Shown: piece after piece, positions 1 through 12,814 of the stretch
Layout of the letters: each line of letters opens with the position of its first letter
How positions within the stretch are numbered: the stretch's first letter is position 1
Assembly: GCF_041146795.1 (NCBI RefSeq)
Contig: NC_135175.1
Span: forward strand, 25,623,075-25,687,074
Length of the DNA: 64,000 nucleotides
Direction of reading: 5' to 3'
Source of the DNA: Maylandia zebra
Lineage: Eukaryota > Chordata > Actinopteri > Cichliformes > Cichlidae
Translations under genes and position numbers: made by a program
The notes under the pieces: generated by a model
Told to the model about the DNA's origin: nothing
What the model saw: the letters and a program-made list of their open reading frames with translations, nothing else
Database searches by the model: none

Positions 1-96
1 GCTCTTAAACAAGTTTTCTTTTAATAGTTCTCTGTGTTTCTTGAAGGACATTCAAAGTTCTTCTTTGGATGTTGGCTGCCCTTGTTCCATTTTCAT

Positions 97-110
97 CACT
101 GTGTTTTACC
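97..110. repeat. 14-bp direct repeat, left copy
   Basis: CACTGTGTTTTACC, identical to 270-283. The two copies bracket the mthfd2-type exon at its presumed splice junctions and look like a target-site duplication. Confidence 0.7.
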
Positions 111-271
111 GGTGAGAAATTGTGACTGTAGCGTCACCTCCGGGCCTCTCGTGACGGCCGTCTGTGTGCAGCAACATGGCGATGGGCATGCCCACGTTCT
201 TGGAGCGTCCGGCAACCACGACATTCTTCCCAAAAGTAGGAATACCTGTGCGTTTAATAATTTCCCAAACA
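110..271 (-). pseudogene. mthfd2-like: isolated mthfd2/mthfd2l-type exon (54 codons)
   Basis: Read on the minus strand this stretch codes 54 uninterrupted residues of the mitochondrial methylenetetrahydrofolate dehydrogenase/cyclohydrolase family, from VWEIIKRTGIPTFGKN through VVVAGRSKNVGMPIAMLLH to PGGDATVTISHR. That is the NAD(P)-binding region of the one-carbon enzymes MTHFD2 and MTHFD2L. TFGKN resembles MTHFD2L and TISHR resembles MTHFD2, so the paralogue is open. The segment has AG before it and GT after it, but the upstream acceptor tract is purine-rich and weak. Both edges sit inside a 14-bp direct repeat (97-110 and 270-283). I recognised no other mthfd2 exon in the next 6 kb, where exons 5' of this one should be, and the next exon on this strand belongs to dnajc13. 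A captured exon or fragment inside a dnajc13 intron fits best. A real internal exon of an intact gene running off the left edge is the alternative. Confidence 0.7.
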
Positions 272-283
272 CTGTGTTTTACC
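270..283. repeat. 14-bp direct repeat, right copy
   Basis: CACTGTGTTTTACC, identical to 97-110. It lies at the other edge of the mthfd2-type exon. Confidence 0.7.
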
Positions 284-1356
284 CATGGCTGCACATACTC
301 ACTGTCTTACTGCTCCTCTGACCTCCTATGTACATATATGCAAGGATTTGAGTCAAAAACTTCAAATTTGTATTCATCACTTCACAAGATTTGTTGTCAC
401 TGATTTTAAGTCCAGCTCTTGTGTAATCTGGAATATATTAGCCTTTACTCATCATTTTTGTACCTTACAAACTGCTTCTTGACAGGTACCTGAGAGCATT
501 TCTGCATCTTTGATTAGGCTTCACTAAATATATAATGGCTCAACGGTCTTTGCTCATTTTTTTTCAGTTTCATCAAATTTTTACAGGAAAATTACAAAAA
601 GTCTGGTTTCTTTGAACCAAAATGTAAAGACAAGAGTGGTAGCTCAAGATATTTGCACAGTACACAGTACAGTGTGCAGACTGAACATGCTGACTTAGTT
701 CCTTTCCTTTTTGTACATCCTCATTAGGTCCCGTTAACATGAGCTAGTCCAATGAGAAAGCCGAGTAAGAGGAAGTTAATATTAGTGGTTACTTTTACAT
801 AATCCATTTGCAATTCTGTATGAATGAAATGACTAACACAAGTTGACAGGCAGTTGCTTTAGGCAATGCCATTAGGCTCAGGCTCATCCCTCAGGCTGTC
901 CCACCCCTTCTCCTTTATATACCAATGTCATGTCCTTCTTGGGAAGCTTCACCCTTAGAAAACTATATAAATTGCTTCATCTCTCTTGACACCACTGCCT
1001 CTTTTGCATCATTATGTTATTTTAAGGAATGAAGTCTAAAACCATGAGTCTGCCCTGATCTCAGGGTTCTGGCTCTCTACATGTCTTGACCTTGGTGCCA
1101 AATGGCTTGAATTGGATGTCAGCACAAACTTCGTTAATTATTAATTCTCTGTGGGCTGATAGACTAAAAAAAAAACAACAAAAAAAACCAAACAATCTTG
1201 GTACAAAGGCAATATCCAGTCTTCTCTATCTGGTATACACGTGGAGGAAAAAAAAAAAAAAAGCCAAATTTATGCCTAATTTTCTGATTTAACAATTAAT
1301 TCATGTCTTTAAATTGAACCTGTGTTGAATAGTAGAATGTAGCTGCTAATAAATAA

Positions 1357-1440
1357 ACTTAAACTTAAAGAACTTTATTGTCATTGTAGTTATACAACGA
1401 AATTTGTTTGGTAGCTCACAGAGGCCAGCAGCATTAAAAC
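1357..1440. repeat. interspersed repeat fragment (fish type)
   Basis: The phrase around ACTTTATTGTCATTGTAG and ACAACGAAATTTG is one I recognise as recurring in many teleost genomes, usually as the end of a dispersed element. The family is not assigned and the borders are approximate. Confidence 0.45.
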
Positions 1441-4214
1441 GAGAAACGGCATAGTAAACCAAGTAAACGTCAATGCCATTATCTTAAATGAAACAATAAA
1501 GACTTAACAAGAACTGACTTTCAGGATGAAGCACACAATAACAGGAAGAAATGAATACACAATGTAAGATGAAGCACAACTCAGATCAATTTAGGAGAGC
1601 AGATTATTAGAATGATTATTATGCAGTACTATGCAGAGATTATGAGAATGATTATTCCTATTATATTAAACAACCTTTAAAGCACTTTTGCAAGAATCCT
1701 TTAAAAACATTTTAAACATATGCTGTTGAATTTCAGATTTACATTCATACAAAGGTATGAAAATCAACTGGCCAAGACCTGGAACAATCATGTGTTTAGC
1801 CATCCATCATGGTAATAGAAGCAAAAACAGGTACAGTTTACACCACAGATATAATCACCATTCTCCTCTCTCCATTACTAAGGTTTCATAATCTTCCCAT
1901 TAGGCAACTTCCTGTACCGTATGTGACTGAACACTTCTCAACCGTCTCTCCTTAAAACGTGCTCCATTTCTCACGAAGACATCTGAGCTTAAGAGTTGTT
2001 AGTAGGGCAACAAAAAATAATCTTTCGTACAAGACTCAACATAAACACTGGATAACAGAGATGCAGAAAGCAGTGAATAGAGTGCGCTCCAAAACTATAA
2101 TACTATGAAGGGAGGCAATGACAAGACCCCAAGTATAAACACAGAATTTTAACGGTGAAAAAGATGCATAGCTGTACTAGCAATAAGAAAATGACTGCTT
2201 TAAACTGAATAACAAAAAACAGAGATTGTGGCACTGTATTAACACACACCAAAATGATAACACTGTCAAAACGGTGCTCACACAGCTCCTGGATGACATT
2301 TAAAATTTTAATTCCTGTGGAAGCCGTAAGGGTGAGCCTAGTTTTTCAAAAGACTGAATAGAGGTGCTACACTTGCAAATATAAAGCAAGCTATAAAAGA
2401 AAATCAATTTGTGTAAAAAGTCAGGGAAACATCTTAATCTAATACTCTCTAAAACTAGTCACAAGATTTGACTAAATCATGTTCACAAGCATATTTCAGT
2501 GGAAAACTCTACAGCAACAGTGAGTGAACTCAAGTCTACGAGATTTTCATCACTGTTAGTAAATCTGAAACTGAATCTGAAATGTGTAAAAAAGGAAGCG
2601 GGCAAAAATACAGAAACAAAACCTTTTCTTTTTTTTTTAATTTTTCCCACCACCATCCCTGCAGAAAAGACCACAAATATTGTCTCTGGCCCAATCCCTG
2701 TGTCCACACTGGAAAGCGAATGCCTGATTTATAGTACTGTGTTGAATCCCTTAAGTAATGAGCGACATTTATGCTAGTGTGCTTGTATCGCTCTGCCATC
2801 ACAAGCGAAACTGAGCCATTCACACTGAACTTTGAGAAACTCTTGAACAGTTACTTTTACTGAAATGGAGGAAGGAGAGACTCTGAACAACCGGCCCTGC
2901 GTATATGGACTGTTAGAGCTATTATGAGGAAAACTTCCATCTGTCTACACTGGCAGAATACAAAGTATTCCATTTGAGGAAGTCGAGGAAGTTGAGGAAG
3001 ACAGATACAGTAATAGCTTAATACATTTTGTTTCACTGCGAAATCATCTTTGTGCTAATCAATAAACTGTGTTTACTACCAAACAGACCAATCACAGTGG
3101 AGGTCTGCATCACTGGGATGTACAGTTACATTTCTGGGAAGGTACACATCAGGTACAGCATATGGTACACAGCTAAGCCATAGCCTACGCTGTAGATTTA
3201 CTGCAGTTCTATAAATAAAACATAAGGGCTGTCCTACTGTAATTGGTAAAGTGCATGAAGGCTCTCTTACAGACAATTTGAGCCATTTATTTATACTTTC
3301 CTTAAGTCTCTATTTCTGCAAGCTTTGCCTATAGGAAGTCAGTTTGTAGCACAGTGCTGTTAAAAAAGGGGTTGATGGAGATGATTTAGTAAAGTGTAAG
3401 AAAAAAAAAAGTTAAACAAAAAATAGAAAACCAACCAAAAGTTATAAGAAATAATTAAAGTTCTGAGAAAAGGGTTTCATTTGAAAATGGATAAATGCAA
3501 CAACTCACATATCTTCTTTATTAAATCTTTTTTTAATTTTATTTTTTTCCTTAACTGTGATGTTTTGGCAAAAACAAACTGATTAACTGACAATTTGTCC
3601 TTTTATTCCTTCTGTAAGGCAACTGGCAATGTCACATGACATGTCACAAAGTCTGTTTCTATCACACATTAGAGTGTGACTCTAAGGCACTCCTGTGGCA
3701 ACCTGAAACAGCTTCCTCTTACTGCGGGTATTGCAATTGCATAATTAAATAAAACCAAGAACATCATTCCTTGGCATGCTTCGTGGTGTGGCAAAAAAGT
3801 GCTTAATTGGTTGGTTAAAACCAAATGGTATAAGATATTTCTCACTACCCACTAAAGACAAAAGCCACCCACAATAAAGCTGGTATAAAGCAAGATGAAA
3901 ACCTGCACCCTAATGAGAATCTTTCTCTCTGCTGATCTATCAAAGCCCTGTGTGGCAGATCCTCTAAACTGCGTTTGACTTGCACCAGAGAGACTGCTCA
4001 ACTCAATCTCAGGTTGTCTACGTTTTCTGTCTGAGGCACAGAAATGGGTTACACAAGCACCAGCTCAAGTTTCATTTTCATTTCTCTGTGATCACCCACT
4101 CGCATAATTCTCTGCCGCCCTACTCTTAACTTTCTGTCACTTTCTGTCACTCTCCTCAGTGAGTCAGTAAAGTGACCTTCAAATGTTGATGGCAACAATT
4201 TATGTTTACAAAGG

Positions 4215-4293
4215 CCATTACATGTGATTCACATACTTTTCCTGCTCAGAAAACCATTCCCGTATGGATGGGAAGAGACTATAAGGATAGAAA
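4215..4293. repeat. local duplicated segment, copy A
   Basis: Shares the core CTGCTCAGAAAACCATTCCC, the preceding AGGCCATTACAT and the following GAAGAGACTAT.AGGATAGAAAT with 5050-5131, with scattered substitutions. Both copies are in the same orientation, about 835 bp apart, inside dnajc13 intron 2. Confidence 0.7.
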
Positions 4294-5049
4294 TTCCTGT
4301 TCACTAAAGCATTGACCTAATGACCTGCATTTAACTTGGGTCAGGAGGGTCATGACGTGAGCCTTGCAAGTCCGATAAACCACTAAAAGGACCTTAAATT
4401 GGATCCTCGTGTTGCTCAGGCATAAGAAGGGTGAAATCAGGAAAAAAAATACTTAAGAACATGTAAACAGATTTTTTAAACCAACAATGCTTATGGCTCA
4501 CTGGTATGCTTTAGTTGCAGCTTGACAAAATTATATGAAATCTAAAACATCTTTTATTTTTATTTTTTGTTTTAAAGCCACTTGGCTACTATATGTTGCA
4601 TTTACTGTCAAATTGCAGTAGTACAAATACATTTCATTCATGTTGCATGAAATGCCCTGCCTAACTTCACAGTTACTCCATTTCAAAATAATCCCAAACA
4701 TGATCATATTTATTTTTTACCACAACTTCAAAATTGTTTCATAAGAAAAGTAAACATCTTATTTTATTAAATTTCTATGATTTCATAGCTGCGATGAAAA
4801 GTACCAAATAATCATAACAGGCTAGTCACAAATAATTTTCTGGTCAATGTTTTCTTTTTTTTTTTAAAAAAGCCTCTTCTAACAGATTCTTCTATTAGAA
4901 GAAGAGCTGCTGACCTCTGGTCTAGGATTGAGTTTAAATCATATCTGGGAAAATGAGCTCTGGCTTTCTTGTGATGGCAGTGTAGAGCACTAGCAAACAT
5001 ATTCGTCCCAAGTCTCCCATAGATGTTCAGCTAACATGGGATGAATGAA

Positions 5050-5131
5050 AAGGCCATTACATACGATTCAAATTTTCCCTGCTCAGAAAACCATTCCCAA
5101 AAGGATGTGAAGAGACTATGAGGATAGAAAT
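5050..5131. repeat. local duplicated segment, copy B
   Basis: Direct-repeat partner of 4215-4293, about 85% alike by eye. It is either a diverged local duplication or two insertions of one unnamed element. Confidence 0.7.
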
Positions 5132-6161
5132 GCTCAATCATAGGATATTCACTTATGCTTCCCACACCAACAAGATTCCTCATAGAGCATAAAAGAGCCA
5201 CTGGATGTGTTCACTGTAGGGGTCATCGTACATCAACGCGCGTTTCTGCCGGACACTTCAAGAAGCATTAGTGGATGAACCTCTGACGATGGCTAATGCT
5301 TTGCAGCCCTGCTTAAGTTTCCCAGGTCAATAGCAGGCCTTAATGGGACAAAGGCATTTAGAAAGCAAGTATTGGTAATGTGATCCCACCTCCTGACTGC
5401 TCAAACTAGGACTTGTCCTTTCTATTAGCTTTGAGGGCTTCCAAGTACAGGGCAGCTACTAGTTTTACACATTTGCCGGTTTAAGGGTTCAATTTGCACA
5501 CTGACACAACTTAAATGCTGTATAATGTCCCATAAATCGGTGTATGATGGACTTTGGGGGCTAATCAGATACATGTTCACAGATAAGTACGTTGGCTTCA
5601 TTGTATTGTATTACATCATAACCGTTTTTAATCTCCTTTTAAAAATGCATTAACATACAGTGGCTCAGTTACTTCCTAAAGGCATAGTTAGGATAAAAAT
5701 CAGTTGGGTATCTTAACTTTTCTACACACATAAAACACATTAGCTTATAATTTTTATAAGGTAGGCAGTAAACATGAAAGAAGGCATGTTTCCCCAGTCC
5801 AATAGGCTCTTGACATAACAAACATGTTTGATGTCTTGTCCCAGCCAAGCTATAATACAGTGTTTACTGTTGTTTAATCTCCTGATAGGCACTCATTACC
5901 ACCTACAATGTTTGACAGAAAAAGAACACTAGCTCTATCATTTAGTAAAGCAGCTTTTCATGCATGACCCCCTATATTTTCCCAAGATAAAGAAGCCAAA
6001 AATAAAGAAAGATCTAAGTGATAATTTGGGGACATTTCCGCTTTAGATCCACTGTTTTGTGAAATTATACGCATAACATCTGAAACAAAATATACCGAAG
6101 ACACTGAAATACTATTTGTGAGTCTAAAAAAAGAAAAACAAAACAAAAGTTGCATTCTTAC

Positions 6162-6242
6162 TTTCCCCTCCAGGAGTGTTTGGTAGTATAGAAACAGGCC
6201 AGGTCTCTGTTTTCTTTGACGACATTCATCTTTTCACAGGAC
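6162..6242 (-). CDS. dnajc13: DNAJC13 (RME-8), exon 2 with start codon, partial
   Basis: DNAJC13/RME-8 is a very large endosomal DnaJ protein that works with Hsc70 and retromer/WASH to keep recycling and degradative endosome domains apart. On the minus strand, after a good acceptor (gtgttttag), the exon has a short leader, then ATG at 6229-6227 and 22 codons plus two bases up to a GTAAG donor at 6161. The peptide [20 protein letters not shown], followed by RG, matches the extreme N terminus of vertebrate DNAJC13 (human [20 protein letters not shown]), the start of its N-terminal lipid-binding region. Only this end of the roughly 2,200-residue protein is in the window. Later exons, including the J domain, lie off the left edge. 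Few proteins share this N terminus, so the call is firm although only about 23 residues are visible. Confidence 0.88.
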
Positions 6243-8989
6243 CTAAAACACAGAAGGAAAGTTACCATGACAGGAATTTTTTAAAAAGCAAGTTTTTCAC
6301 CTTCAACAAATACAAAGGTCAAGAAAAAACATGTTTTAAAGATGTTCGTTTAGGCATTTCTTTAGGGTAAGTATTATATTTCCAGTTGTCATATCAGCTG
6401 TTACCAAAATCCTTAACCCAGACTTTTGTAATTCACAACCATACCATGTTTACATAACACACATTCCAGTATACCGTGACACACATGTCACACAGTCTCT
6501 GAACATATTTTGACTGAGATTTCCACCAGATACCGAACTAATACAGTGCAAACAGTGATTATCCATTAACAGGGAAGAGTCTTCTGCAGCTGGGAGTCCA
6601 TGACTGAGTCATTCTTCACTGTTATAAGCTACAGCAGGGACAACCCTGTCTCTTCATGCTCTACCTCTATCCTTTATAGTTGCATTCTTGCAGACTCGCT
6701 TTGAAAAGTGACACCCCCAAGGAACCAACTGGGATATTACAGCTTGCTCAGCATAAACAAAGGGGAAGCAAATGTCTCCATTCCATGCTGATAACCATAG
6801 GTGCAAAAACAATACAGCAGTTCACGAACTGAGAATGTGTCAATAAAGTCTGGCATGAAGCCAGCATGGATAATTGAGGCTACGTAAATATACAGAAGTT
6901 AGATGGTGTCTTAGGGTTTGGCCAGGCTCCCAATTTGAATTTACAATGGGAAGGAAAAATAAATCACTGTAATTTTACTTCCAGACTAGGACAGGTGCAC
7001 AAGGATTAACAGGTTTGCTTTTCCAGCTGACAATAAAAACAAAACAGAACATTACTTTAAGTAGCGGACAGTTAACGATAAACCAGTCACCAGAACACAG
7101 TAGAGAAAAGGTGGGAAAAACTGCCTCTGCTATCCTTAGTGCAGTAAATTGTAAGCGACTGCAATGTGACAAGGGGAACCTGTGTCAGCATTCTGCCAGG
7201 ATCCTGGAAAAAAAAATCTGACTCCAGTTTTCCTTCCTCTCCAGATCGGAGTGCAAATAAAGCAGGGAGCAGCAAAATTATTCATCTATGCATTTATCAC
7301 AGTTTCTTGTTTTTTACCGAGGACCAGACACAATATTAGGCAAATTTTAAGTATGGCAACACAGGATGAGGAGCTTCCAAAGTTTTAAAGGTTTGACATC
7401 GCTGTTTCAGGAAGAATAAAGAAATAATTTATTTCCCTCCGAATATACCGTCATGTAACTGTATAATCTCATACAGGCAGATGTTAGCATGAGGGACTGC
7501 ATAGACTGTGCTTTGCTGCAGCACAGAGCAGAGCAGTTTTATTACATTACTGGGATGAGTGTGCTGCTACGACTGTGGAAAAGAAAAAAAACAAGGCAGA
7601 TTCCAGTGCTGGGTCATGTGATTTACCCCTCCCTGTACCCATCTGTCCCTTTTTGCCCTTATCAACAGCAAATTATTCCTGGTCTATCCTCAAACACATT
7701 TTAACAAAACAGAAAAAAGAAATATGAGATAGGCGAACCCAGCACACTGCAAGCAAAGCACATAATCAACATGACAACTTGATCCAAACAGATTTTCACA
7801 ACTTTTCCTTTAACAAATACAGTTTTTAATAATCAAAGGTCTTGTTATGTGGATGTCTGTGACAATTTCCGCAATCCCACAGAGGATACTGGGGTGTCCT
7901 TTTTACCAAATATCTTTATCTAATACCATGTTACTCACAAGGAACTACCCAACTAGACTGCAGCCACAGGTTGTATCCATCACAACAATTTGATCAGGTA
8001 ACTCTCAGTACTCTACATACTATAAAAATACTATTTAGTTTACAAGGCTAGGTCACCTGTTTCCTTTGGAAAGCAGATGGCTGACAAACTTTAGCATCAG
8101 AGTGGGTGCAAGGGTCAAAATATCATGTGCTATGACATCACTATATGGCTCTAACAGGTTTTTTAAATACCTTTAGTTTAAATTCTCTTCTCTGCAATGA
8201 TATTAGTGAAGCTCATGTAAATTAAAAGGCGCAATGCTCGAGTAGGGAAACACATGAAGGATGCAGACCTTCAGAACCATATAAAATCTTATATCTAGGC
8301 CAGGCCAGGCCAAACACATAATATGAGCTTGATAATCTTATTTTCACCTGTTTTGGGTTTTTTGTGCCCTGCAGATATATTGCAACACACACCGACATTA
8401 GCCAACTATATGAAACAATCTCTAAACCGAGACGGGAACTTAGTTTGCATTATCTTCTGTGGATCTGCAAGGATTTTATGCAAATATCTTCTCGAAAACT
8501 ATCATTTCTTCTCTCTTTTTTAAAAAACAGCTAACTAGAAATATAAAACTAACAGTTACACGAAATAGGCTGAAATGGCAAACAGCAATTCTTAAATTGT
8601 GTGCAGGTTGTGCGCTGGCTGCTGATCTGTCAAGTAAATCCATGACAAACAGCATTAACGTTACCAAGCAGTTAGCCAGACTGGTTCATTTCAGCAGGCC
8701 TACGCGGTTCACTGTCAGGCTAAGCACGGCGGCATAGTTTTGCGACGTCGACACTTGCTGTTCCGCTTAACTACAGTGACCAGCCGATATACTTTGTTAT
8801 CAGCGTCTGTTTGACAAATGCAGAAAAAGGGGCTGTGGCAGGCCAGTGCTTGGGTTAGCCACCAGCTAACGGCTAACTAGCACATCACTCAGGTTTTACG
8901 GACGAACTAGCTAGTCGCATTAGCGACAGGGTTCAATCAAGCAAACATTGGAGAAGCAGACAGTGGCAGGCGCTAACGGCCGCGTTTAC
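6243..8989 (-). other. dnajc13 intron 1
   Basis: Non-coding sequence between the inferred first exon and the start-codon exon of dnajc13. The short open frames here show no recognisable protein. A short GGCCA tandem repeat lies near 8296-8313. Nothing else stands out. Confidence 0.5.
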
Positions 8990-9180
8990 CTGTAAAATCG
9001 CTAACGGGTGTTATTCGTAGCCGTCCCTCAGCCCCCCACCCTCCTCTGACTGTGCCCGGTGCGTCTCAGTTTTCCCAGTGTGATGCTGAAGGTGCTCAGT
9101 TACGCCGTATTCCCCCCAACTGGACTCAGGACGCTGCCATATTCCTCATACCAAAAGTGTGCTACTGCGCAAGCGTGAGG
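8840..9180 (-). promoter_or_regulatory. dnajc13 promoter region
   Basis: CpG-richer island with repeated CTAAC(G) words (near 8866, 8873, 8973, 9001) and no TATA box. It lies next to the inferred exon 1. The call rests on composition and position only. Confidence 0.45.
8990..9150 (-). other. dnajc13: dnajc13 exon 1 (5' UTR), inferred
   Basis: On the minus strand a strong donor, CAG|GTAAAC, occurs at 8990/8989. It is preceded by GC-richer, CpG-containing sequence to about 9150, unlike the AT-rich flanks. This suits a non-coding first exon that splices to the start-codon exon at 6242. The 5' end is approximate. Confidence 0.55.
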
Positions 9181-12100
9181 CCTGCCTGTCATGCGGCTGT
9201 CAGCTGATTGGTTTGTCAGGAACCAACATTGTGAAGATACCTGATACCAGATCGGTTATTACGTCGAATCATTCTATTTTTCAATTGGTACATACCTTCG
9301 AAACTGACCTCGGAACAGTTCAGCGATGCCATATACTGCGGAAGGGGTTTATTACTGGAAATCTCTAGTTTCTTTTAGAGAAGAAATGACCGAATATGCG
9401 ACCACAGACATAATACTTACATTTCCCTTTTCACCAAATAGTCGAGCACATACAGATTACACACGTAAAGAAGTGAAGGTACTATTAAAAAATTCAAGTA
9501 AAGAGGTATAAATAAGAATAAGTAGTTTGCAAAATTATGCACGATCAGGGAATGAAAACGGAGTACAGCTCCTCTACTTGCAAGTAGCCTGTTGTATAAT
9601 TATTACTCCAAATAACCTTCATGACTAAAAGTGTCTGCTTATTTTTCATCAAAGTTATGTATGACGAAAATATAGCGATAGTCGAAGGGATGCTTGGTAA
9701 ACTGGACAGCAGATTAAACCTCGCTGATTCCTTTATATTTTACTATTTACCTCTTAATCTTACAAAAAAAAATTTGCAGAAAGAGAGGGGAAATAGCTGG
9801 AAAGAACATATTTCTGAACAGTAGCCTGTTCAATAAAACGCAACTCCTGGGATAAATACAACTATTCTGCCCCCTAGGGACACTTTCCCATCAATGCAGC
9901 AATTCCTTTTGCTCAGGCATAGTATTCATACAGCCAGTTTCCCGCACATGGGTTAAGCCTGTTCCTAAAGTAGAAGAAACATTAAATGAGGATCTCCACT
10001 TAAAAACACTAGACAGAGAAGTTCCAGAGCATAATAAAGGACACAGATATGTCAGGCACACTCAAACAACTTTAAATAAACACGTAGAAAACAGTATTTT
10101 TCATCCTTCCCCAGTAATCCTAACATGAATCTACACACTGCTTACTGCACTGTGTTATTTTTACATCATTTTATGTATTTTATTGCTCATTATATTTCAT
10201 TACTTTTTTTGCATTCATATTCATTTTTTTCTCTTTCCATTCACTTTCCATGCATTTGGTCTTGAAATGACTCACATTCGTATAATATTACATTTCTTTT
10301 TGACACATTGTTCATATTTCAGCTGCCCATCAAAGTAAACTACCTGAATACAATGTTAAACTGTGAACAGCCTACAAAGAAACAACTGAGATGTATAACA
10401 GGACCATCATAAAGGCCTCTAAGAAAAAGTAACAATTTGTTACTCTTTAAAAAGTTACTCTCGCGTGTAACTTTACTGTTTTTCAACCCCTGTCTGAATT
10501 TTTAAGTAACTCACCGTGACTGCAGGTAAAGAGGAAACATCTTTGCCTTGTTACTGACTGTTACTGACAGATGTTGCAAACTAAACTTGAGCAGAGCAGC
10601 AGTCACGTTATAAGCCATCTGATTAGGTGACTAACCATGCGCTGCCTGTTAGTCTAATTTAATTAGAGCTAGAGAGACATGAGGGGGAGAAAAAAACATT
10701 TCCGTCTTTTTCCATGGAGTCAAATGGAGGGTGAAGTTCTTGAGGATGAGAAGACAGTGCCAATCAGTGAAGCTTTTATTTGGCTCAGATGATGTCCACT
10801 GCATTTGACTGATGGAGAAACAGACCAGACGATCAACAGAATCTGAAAGACTACAAAAAGACTAACTGTCTAGTAAATGAGAAATTAAAAGCATTGCAAT
10901 CTGTTGCTGAAAATATTAAAATTTGATATTTAGAACTTTATGGTCTTTACAAAATGTATAGCTGAGAGTTTGGCTTTGTTGTTACAACCCTCTGGGTTAG
11001 ACTGGACAGGGTTCCTGTGTTTGTGGTTTGTGCTCCTGTCATACTTTTTTTTCTAGCCAGATGGTGCCACCTACTGCTGTATACTGTGCAATGAATGAGC
11101 TCAGGCAGGTACTTGCTGCATAATAAATACTTTGGTAGTGAGACTTGATATTATGTGTGATTTGGATATAAAGGCAGGAGGCCAAACTGGAGGTGACAGA
11201 ATTGAAGATGTTAAGATTTTCACTGGGCAAAATGAGTACATCACAGGGACAGCTCAGGCTGAGTGCTTTGGAGACAAAGTTAGAGAAGAAAGGCTCAGAT
11301 GGTTAGGGCATGTGCAGAGGAGGGGTTGTGGATATACTAGGGAAAGGGTGTTGAAGATGGAGCTGCCGGGAAGTCCACATAGAGGATTAATGGATGTGTG
11401 CTAGGAATAAGTGGAGATGGAGGCAGGTAATGCGGTGTGGTGATCCCTAAAGGAAAAAAAACCAGAAGAAGACAATTTAGGCTTTTTGCAATCACAAGAC
11501 AAGAGACGGAAAAATAAAGTTGAGACGAAATGAGAGGAAAAAACAAATTGCATGTAATGATCGAAATGATTAATTAGTATTTCAAACTCTTACTTGCTTT
11601 CCTGGCTAATTTTCTATTAGTAAAACATTTTCAGTTCTCAGTGCAACACCTCCAAAGATTTTTACACTACATATGTAGTGTTTGGCTCATAAAAGTGTGA
11701 AGGTGCTGTGTCTCTTCACACTGTCCTCCTCTTACATGGTCTGCTTTTATTCTCTCTCTCTTTATTCCCGCATAAGGCTTCACTATTGCAACATTTCTAT
11801 GACATACATCTGTCTGTTCCCACAGTCCCACACATTTTATCCTCTGTTTTCTGGGAATCACCCTATATTTTCTCACAGCTGCAAATCAGTGATGAGACAC
11901 AACAAGTAGCAAGATGGTGAGAATCTCTACTCAGAGAATCTCAATGAGAGAGAAGATTTGAAAGATGAAGGGGAAGAGTTGTCAGAACATAAATCCATTC
12001 TCTCCCCTTTATAGCACAGTGCAGCCAATAGACAGCAAGGCAGGGAGAGAGTGAAGGGGAATGACACAGGGAATGGCCTGGATCAGATTCAGACCCCTGC

Positions 12101-12800
12101 AATGAGGACTCTAAGCACACCGGTGCTCAATCAGGTGTGCTACAGTAGCGCTGTCAATTCAGTCTTATAATGAGTTTATGACTGACCATCAGTCACATTC
12201 AGTGCAAACCCATCTGCAACTAGAAAGGGTAGAAATGTGGATGCCAAAAAAATGGTGAAACTGAATAGTCATATGATCGCCAATAGTCATCCATTTAGAA
12301 AATCATCCTGATCGGGAGATGTTCGATATCTAAATACTGCTCTAGATTCAGTAGCACCAAAAATAAGAGCTGCATTATGTGTATGTGTGTCCAAGACAGA
12401 CATTAAGACACAGTATACATGCATTAATTGAATGTAGACTGGGTATATATGTATATGGAACACACACCAAAACTCTGCTTCTCATGTGTTTATAGGCTTT
12501 CACAAATGGGCTAGTTCTTTAGTGGGGCTGAAATTTTGACTGGGATGAATCTTGTCAAAACACTGAACTGCGAAGCAGACAACTGAATGACTTGATTACC
12601 GACTACTTTTGAGGCAGTTAAAGGCAGATAGCGTGTTCTATGTTGAGATCGAATTAACGTAGAACAACAACAAGACTAAACAACTACCCTTAAATTAAAA
12701 TCAGTTTAAAAAAAATCTTATAGTGAATATCACACACGTGTGTATATGAAATGTTGTTAAGATGAGGCAGTTAATGTTGTTTTGGGATTCACTTTTTGTT
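9181..12800. other. intergenic between dnajc13 and lztfl1
   Basis: About 3.6 kb of AT-rich sequence between two divergent promoters. The only recognisable item is the LINE 3' fragment near 11.25-11.48 kb. Other open frames are short and unlike any family I know. Confidence 0.6.
11245..11480 (+). mobile_element. 3' end fragment of a non-LTR retrotransposon (LINE)
   Basis: The plus strand encodes a fragment reading FGDKVREERLRWLGHVQRR, then GYTRERVLKMELPG. This LRW.GHV.RR...LKMELPG pattern is typical of the C-terminal tail of reverse transcriptases in RTE-like fish LINEs. It ends in CGDP-like coding text and a GAAGAAGA-rich tail. It is 5'-truncated, has an internal deletion after GSPHRGLMDV, and is not functional. 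Confidence 0.7.
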
Positions 12801-12814
12801 TCAAATCTTTACGT

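Larger units (their letters stand above)
284..6161 (-). other. dnajc13 intron 2 (part); no further exon recognised
   Basis: AT-rich non-coding sequence between the dnajc13 start-codon exon and the mthfd2-type exon. I looked on the minus strand for the next dnajc13 exon (family sequence continuing YKRVFSVGTHAITTYNP) and for other mthfd2 exons and saw neither. Open frames here are short and have no family features. The stretch holds an interspersed repeat near 1357-1440 and a local duplicated segment (4215-4293 and 5050-5131). Confidence 0.55.
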
